Below, one piece after another: positions 22,136 to 26,082 of a stretch of 26,082 nucleotides of DNA. The translations under genes and the position numbers were made by a program. Under the pieces are notes generated by a model. That model searched no databases. It worked only from the letters and a program-made list of their open reading frames with translations, and was not told the origin of the DNA. Source of the DNA: a virus; IMG/VR virus record IMGVR_UViG_3300020479_000005, positions 1 to 26,082 of that record, one strand, 5' to 3'. The first letter of the stretch is position 1; every line of letters begins with the position of its first letter.

Positions 22136-23065
22136 ATGGGTAATCTCGTTTTGAAGGGTAGTAGTTTGTCGGTCCCGCAGTCCATGATGGACAAGCTGAT
22201 GGCGGTAAGTAAGCAGGCGGTGGTTAAGAGCGTAGGCGGCTCTTACTTCCCCCGTATTTCCCCGGCGCGTCGGCGTTTTTCGATTGTCGAGTCCGGTCTG
22301 GAGCCCGAGGTCATTACTGGGGCGGACGGTAAGCCGGTGGATCATATCGACGTGGTTATTCTGGGGACTAATCCCGGTGAGTATAAGACCTACTATGCTG
22401 ACAGCTACGACCCCAAGGCCAAGGAAAAGGGTGCGCCGGTCTGTTTTTCCAATAACGGCATTGCGCCACACCCTGCTGCCAAGCAACCTCAGTCGGACAA
22501 GTGCGCTAGTTGCCGTCAAAACGTGTTCGGATCAAAGATCACCGAACAGGGCAAAAAGTCCAAAGCCTGTAGCATGTCCAAGCGACTGCTCGTGGTAAGT
22601 GCCGACGATCTTCAAGGCCCAATCTATATGCTGAATGCCTCCTACATGGCGCTTCCGGGATTTAACGCTATGGTCGGGGAGTTGCTTGCTGGTGGGCTGC
22701 CTTTGCCTGCCGTGGTGGTGCGCGTGGCACTGGATGATAACGTGGACGTTCCTGTATTCACTTTCAACCCCATCGCCGTGCTGGACGAGAAGGATTTGGG
22801 CATCGTGGCTGCGCGGTTGGACGAGCAGAACGTCAAGGAATTTGTGGAAGGAACGTTCGATGCTGAGAGCAACGCACCGCGTAACGTGGGGGCCGAGGAA
22901 GAAGCCAAGCCTGAACCTGCGCCAGCACCGGCCCCTGAGCCGAAGGCTGAGGAAAAACCCCGTCGTGGTTTCGGGGCAGCGAAGGCCGAGCCCGAGTTAG
23001 TAAAGGAAGCGCCGCTTGCCGCTTCTGGCGGGGCGCCCGACGTGTCGGACCTGATGGACTTTTAA
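22136..23065 (+). CDS. Putative single-stranded DNA-binding protein
   Basis: The 309-residue product belongs to a phage family I recognise by pattern: an N-terminal beta domain (GGSYFPRIS, then HIDVVILGTNP), four cysteines at 103, 123, 126 and 145 (CFSNNGIAP, CASC, CSMSKR) that may bind zinc, and a Pro/Glu/Ala-rich linker (about 255-280). It ends in an acidic tail with terminal Phe (DVSDLMDF). Acidic tails ending in Phe are typical of single-strand-binding proteins, where they contact other replication proteins. The assignment rests on this tail, the beta-rich body and the setting; it is not proved. Its own strong promoter P3 would fit a protein needed in large amounts. Confidence 0.6.
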   Translation: MGNLVLKGSSLSVPQSMMDKLMAVSKQAVVKSVGGSYFPRISPARRRFSIVESGLEPEVITGADGKPVDHIDVVILGTNPGEYKTYYADSYDPKAKEKGAPVCFSNNGIAPHPAAKQPQSDKCASCRQNVFGSKITEQGKKSKACSMSKRLLVVSADDLQGPIYMLNASYMALPGFNAMVGELLAGGLPLPAVVVRVALDDNVDVPVFTFNPIAVLDEKDLGIVAARLDEQNVKEFVEGTFDAESNAPRNVGAEEEAKPEPAPAPAPEPKAEEKPRRGFGAAKAEPELVKEAPLAASGGAPDVSDLMDF

Positions 23066-23066
23066 G

Positions 23067-23091
23067 AAGGAGGCGGGGGGCTTCGGCCCCC
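23067..23091 (+). promoter_or_regulatory. Shine-Dalgarno followed by a UUCG hairpin before the 23101 gene
   Basis: AAGGAGG at 23067-23073 is an ideal ribosome site but lies 27 bases from the ATG at 23101. Between them GGGGGC (23076-23081), loop TTCG and GCCCCC (23086-23091) form a very stable hairpin. Folding would shorten the effective distance to about 11 bases. There is no T run, so it is not a terminator. Confidence 0.6.
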
Positions 23092-23100
23092 TGAACGTGT

Positions 23101-23403
23101 ATGGACAATCGAAATGAGCGAGAAATACGAAAGCAATCCACAGCCATCGTCATGCAACGACTACAGACTTACATTGATAGGGCGATAATCTCAGTCTCCG
23201 AAGTGACGCAGATTCTCGGAGTCTCTCGGGCGCTCTGGTATATGTGGAAAAGCGGGCACTCCGTCCCGTCCGAAGAACTTCTTAACCTCCTGAAATCCCT
23301 GTTGGCGTTTCTGGTTAGCATGGAGGGGCACTTGCAGAAGGTAAAGGTTCACGGGCTGGATATTCAGGATGGCCGATTTGTCTTGAAAGGGGGTGGCAAG
23401 TGA
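23101..23403 (+). CDS. Helix-turn-helix protein (100 residues)
   Basis: An N-terminal charged segment is followed by IISVSEVTQILGVSRALWYM (residues about 30-49) and KSGHSVPSEELLNLLKSL. This is a helix-turn-helix of the type found in phage repressors and in terminase-like DNA-binding proteins. The C-terminal part is short and beta-like. The likely ribosome site is the distant AAGGAGG brought near by a hairpin. It is translationally linked to the next gene by a GTGA overlap. A regulator of late functions is possible but unsupported. Confidence 0.65.
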   Translation: MDNRNEREIRKQSTAIVMQRLQTYIDRAIISVSEVTQILGVSRALWYMWKSGHSVPSEELLNLLKSLLAFLVSMEGHLQKVKVHGLDIQDGRFVLKGGGK

Positions 23404-23633
23404 GGACTTTGCAAATCCCGGAAGAATCCTTGCAAAAGATGCGCGAGACCGGCCCGATTAGTCTGTTTAAGTTGCTGGAAGAGGAAGGCGTCCTTCCAGA
23501 CGGTTATACGTTTTGGCAGCTACAACGCACCGTCCAGACTGGGCTATGCCACGAGTTCGAGATGGACATGTTTATAAATGCGGGGCTGGTGGAGGAAGAT
23601 CGTGACGAAGAATCTGTTGAAGTTCCCGAATAA
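23400..23633 (+). CDS. Hypothetical acidic protein (77 residues)
   Basis: The GTG start at 23400 overlaps the preceding TGA. The protein reads RTLQIPEESLQKMRETGPI, then FWQLQRTVQTGLCHEFEMDMF, and ends in an acidic stretch (LVEEDRDEESVEVPE). It appears helical with a flexible tail. No family is recognised. The next gene begins inside its 3' end. Confidence 0.6.
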   Translation: MRTLQIPEESLQKMRETGPISLFKLLEEEGVLPDGYTFWQLQRTVQTGLCHEFEMDMFINAGLVEEDRDEESVEVPE

Positions 23634-24660
23634 TGGCAAGCCCTTGGCCCGGTTCATTACGTTCCCCGCCGCAGAATCTATCGGGTATTGGCGTATGGGG
23701 ATGCCCTTCGTTGGGGTGCACAAGCTGGGTGTGCATGGGAAGATCGGAGACAAACTCCCTTCTCGGTATGAGGTACAAGCAGACGACAAGAAAAACGGAA
23801 CGCGCACCCTCGTCGTGGCTACCCACCTGACTTATATAAACGCGGCAAAGACGCTGGAGACACTAAAAACCTACGAGAAAGGCTCTATTCGCACGGTGAT
23901 CGACGTGGATGATTACGTCTGGCGGGCTGACATTCTACGCCTCACCTCCAAGCAAAAACAGCAGTTCTCTGACACCCTCCGGGCCGCGACGGTCGTGACC
24001 ACGACCACGGAATACCTGCAAAAAAAGATCAAAGAGCACAGCGGGGTACAGGCATGGATCGTGCCGAACACCATCCCCGAAGCAGAGTTTCGTTTGCCAC
24101 AGCCTAGAAAAGATGGAGAGAAGCTGCGAGTCATTTATACCGGCGCGTTTCAGCACTCTTCGGAGTGGCCCATGCTCAAGGAGATGATCGAGCGCACGGC
24201 GGATTTTGCAAAGTGGATTTTGTTTTACGGGCGGACGAAGGACAAATCAGGTTTTGAGAACTACGTCGTCCCTGAGCCGCTGAAAGACTTGAAGAACATC
24301 GAGTGGCAAGTCCCCCAAGACGCACAGTTTTTTCTGCGAACCGCGTACAATACCACTCCCCACGTCGCCGTAGCGCCATTAGCGACGACCTTTACCAATC
24401 TGGCAAAGAGTGATTTGAAAATTCTGGAAGCCGGGGCGTTGGGGTGTGCAGTGATTGCACAAGACTTGGAGCCCTATAAAGACTGGGGGCATAAGGCGGA
24501 TTTCGTAGATGGGTTCGTGGAGAAGTTGAAGGAACTCAACGAGGACGAAGCGCTACGTTTCCAGATCGCGGAAGAAGCAACGAACTACGCATGGGAACGG
24601 CGGTTGGAATCAGCGAAATATCTGGGGAAGCTGTATGCGGCGTACACTTACGGTCAGTAG
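23602..24660 (+). CDS. Glycosyltransferase (GT4-like)
   Basis: I start at GTG 23602, which has GGAGGAA five bases upstream; an ATG at 23578 is the alternative. The 352-residue product has two Rossmann-type halves: an N-terminal one with TVIDVDDYVWR and TTTTEYLQKKI, and a C-terminal one with LRVIYTGAFQHSSEW, then LKILEAGALGCAVIAQ, the last being the E-x-x-A-x-G-x-P-like sugar-nucleotide region of group 1 transferases. Its acceptor is unknown; it could modify phage proteins, DNA or the host surface. It overlaps the previous gene by 32 bases and precedes a second glycosyltransferase gene. Confidence 0.8.
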   Translation: MTKNLLKFPNNGKPLARFITFPAAESIGYWRMGMPFVGVHKLGVHGKIGDKLPSRYEVQADDKKNGTRTLVVATHLTYINAAKTLETLKTYEKGSIRTVIDVDDYVWRADILRLTSKQKQQFSDTLRAATVVTTTTEYLQKKIKEHSGVQAWIVPNTIPEAEFRLPQPRKDGEKLRVIYTGAFQHSSEWPMLKEMIERTADFAKWILFYGRTKDKSGFENYVVPEPLKDLKNIEWQVPQDAQFFLRTAYNTTPHVAVAPLATTFTNLAKSDLKILEAGALGCAVIAQDLEPYKDWGHKADFVDGFVEKLKELNEDEALRFQIAEEATNYAWERRLESAKYLGKLYAAYTYGQ

Positions 24661-24826
24661 CATCATTGAGAAAGCGAGAAAGATCGAGGCGATCCGAGAG
24701 GACATGCGGCGCGTTCAGGATGCGAAAATCGGGAAGCCTATCGAGGCACGGTACTATAAGCTCTGTGCGGATTTCGTGCAGGAATTAGCGAAAGGGGATG
24801 GTAATGGCGACACAACAAATGCCTGA
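24635..24826 (+). CDS. Small basic helical protein (63 residues)
   Basis: The ATG lies 26 bases inside the end of the glycosyltransferase gene, and the stop lies 23 bases inside the next gene. The protein reads SSIIEKARKIEAIREDMRRV, then ARYYKLCADFVQELAKG. It is helical and basic. The start is uncertain because no clear ribosome site stands before it. The position between two glycosyltransferase genes suggests a linked role. Confidence 0.5.
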   Translation: MRRTLTVSSIIEKARKIEAIREDMRRVQDAKIGKPIEARYYKLCADFVQELAKGDGNGDTTNA

Positions 24827-26082
24827 AATTCAGGAGCAGATGCGGTTGGTGCAGGAGACGGGGTTCTTTGACCCAGAGTGGTATCAGCAACAGTATCGGG
24901 ACGTACAACGCCGCCGTATGGACCCCTTGCAGCACTACGTAACGCTGGGAGGGCGAGTGCAGTATCGCCCGAGCGAACGATTCGATTTGGACGGGTATCT
25001 CAAAAAGTTCCCAGAACTTCGCCACAACCGCGTCCCCGCGCTTCTCCACTTGGCTTTGAACGGCAATCAGGCCGCCCCGGTGGTACAGAACACCCACCCA
25101 ATTACGAAGTATTCCACGTCCGAGAAGTCCCTGTACGACCTCAAAATTGACCAGCATCGCTTTCAGATTCCTTTAGGCCCGGTGGAAGGGTCTATTACGG
25201 CCATCATCCCTACCTGCGGGAAGTCAAAGCTGCTGGACCAGTGCTTGGATAGTTTGGACGACGAGACGAAGATTATTTTGGTTGCCAACGGCGACCGTAA
25301 GAAGGAGATTGCCCAGAAGTACGAAGGGCGGCGCAATGTGGACGTGCTGGTGATGCAGGGAAGTTTCAATTGGTCCGTGGCGAACAATCTGGGGGCGCGA
25401 AGGGCTAACACGGAGTATTTACTGTTCCTGAATGACGACCTGTATGGGCCAAAGGGATGGGATCGAGAGCTATTGCGTGGGTTTTATAACAACAAAGTGC
25501 GGGTAGTCGGGCCGGTCATCACCAATTTAGACGGTTCTATCCAGTCTGCCGGGTGCTATCGGGTGCCCAGAGGGTGTACGAGCGCCCACATCCAATTCCG
25601 ACCGCTCCACAGCCGGTATGTAGAGTCCGTGATGGGCGCAGCGCTCATGGTGAAGAAGGGGGTGTTTGACGCCGCGCAAGGGTTTGACCCGGACTATCGT
25701 TTGCTCATGGCTGAGACAGACTTTTGTATGCGCGTGGGGCTGTGCGCCGTGGTGCATGACGTGTTGGTGACGCACGACGAACGGACCAGTCGTGGTGGTC
25801 AAGACCCTGCGGAGGACATTCAGCGTTTTGTGGAGAAGCACCCGGTGCCCGTAGGTCAGGAATGGTGGGGACGGTTTATCGTGCCTAAGAAGAAGTTGCG
25901 GATGCTGGTCATGAAACTGGACCACATTGGGGATGCAGCTATTGCGGAACAGGCAGTAAGGGAGTGGGCAGCGGGGAAAGCGGTAGACGTAGATTGGCTA
26001 GTGAACCCGGTAGCTAGGGACTACTTTGAAGGTCTGGGGTACGAGACATACACCTACGCTTTTTTCCACGAGAACGCCAGCA
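24804..26082 (+). CDS. Partial multidomain glycosyltransferase: repeats, GT2 domain and start of a GT9-like domain
   Basis: At least 426 residues are encoded from ATG 24804 (AAAGGGG upstream) and the frame is still open at the edge. Residues 21-50 (FFDPEWYQQQYRDV, then DPLQHYVTLG) and 60-87 (RFDLDGYLKKFPEL, then LHLALNG) are two DP-x-W-Y / P-L-x-H-Y-x-x-x-G repeats found in multidomain bacterial glycosyltransferases. A family 2 glycosyltransferase follows: AIIPTCGKSKLLDQCLDSL (133-151), FNWSVANN (188-195), FLNDD with the metal-binding acids (208-212), GAALMVKK and ETDFCMR. From residue 364, KLRMLVMKLDHIGDAAIAEQ resembles the N-terminus of heptosyltransferase-type GT9 enzymes. A protein with two transferase domains could build a disaccharide. 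Confidence 0.82.
   Translation, partial: MATQQMPEIQEQMRLVQETGFFDPEWYQQQYRDVQRRRMDPLQHYVTLGGRVQYRPSERFDLDGYLKKFPELRHNRVPALLHLALNGNQAAPVVQNTHPITKYSTSEKSLYDLKIDQHRFQIPLGPVEGSITAIIPTCGKSKLLDQCLDSLDDETKIILVANGDRKKEIAQKYEGRRNVDVLVMQGSFNWSVANNLGARRANTEYLLFLNDDLYGPKGWDRELLRGFYNNKVRVVGPVITNLDGSIQSAGCYRVPRGCTSAHIQFRPLHSRYVESVMGAALMVKKGVFDAAQGFDPDYRLLMAETDFCMRVGLCAVVHDVLVTHDERTSRGGQDPAEDIQRFVEKHPVPVGQEWWGRFIVPKKKLRMLVMKLDHIGDAAIAEQAVREWAAGKAVDVDWLVNPVARDYFEGLGYETYTYAFFHENAS

Noticed and set aside
1-26082. tRNA or rRNA genes
   Set aside because: I found no cloverleaf with the conserved T-loop sequence and no rRNA-like stretch by eye; a covariance-model search would settle it.

Overview
The window is part of a tailed double-stranded DNA bacteriophage genome, or a prophage of that type. 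A portal protein and both terminase subunits lie on the minus strand. The plus strand carries a phage replication set: primase-helicase, family A DNA polymerase, RecB/Cas4-like nuclease, SNF2-like helicase and a candidate single-strand-binding protein. Dense packing, four-base gene overlaps and good Shine-Dalgarno sequences point to a bacterial host using sigma70-type promoters. The sequence alone does not identify the host. I saw no integrase, rRNA, tRNA, CRISPR array or insertion sequence.

Layout. (1) 1-4933, minus strand: large terminase, a 41-residue basic peptide, small terminase, portal, then three tandem small genes that look like paralogues; the last runs off the left edge. A near-consensus promoter abuts the terminase start codon and predicts a leaderless message. 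(2) 4934-5629: a gene-free divide with a very AT-rich stretch and five tandem 12-bp repeats, a possible origin or control region. (3) 5630-7639, plus: six small AT-richer genes behind a good promoter, the last resembling the C-terminal part of a sliding clamp, followed by a rho-independent terminator. (4) 7640-9187: about 1.5 kb without convincing genes but full of structure: a second terminator, paired palindromes, at least nine copies of TGGACAGGGT or close variants, a 30-bp inverted repeat and a 48-bp alternating purine-pyrimidine tract. (5) 9188-23633, plus: the replication region. (6) 23602-26082, plus: two glycosyltransferase genes, the second a multidomain fusion cut by the right edge.

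The most unusual object is in the DNA polymerase gene (15835-18747). Just before catalytic motif C it is interrupted by an intein (17587-18513), whose Hint splicing blocks are in the polymerase reading frame. The space between the Hint halves encodes an HNH homing endonuclease (17759-18505) in a different reading frame, shifted by one base. Nevertheless the polymerase frame stays open throughout, so the same DNA appears to encode an endonuclease in one frame and the middle of a splicing-competent intein in the other.

How the genes work together: three look-alike promoters (TTGACA, 16 bp, TATAAT or TATTAT) start transcription at 14520, 21415 and 22079. In each, the stop codon of the preceding gene is the TGA inside TTGACA. 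The first feeds a chain of five small genes linked by four-base overlaps that ends on the TTG start of the polymerase. The third drives the candidate single-strand-binding protein. Products of 9540-12626, 15835-18747, 18971-21418 and 22136-23065 would together form the replication and recombination machinery.
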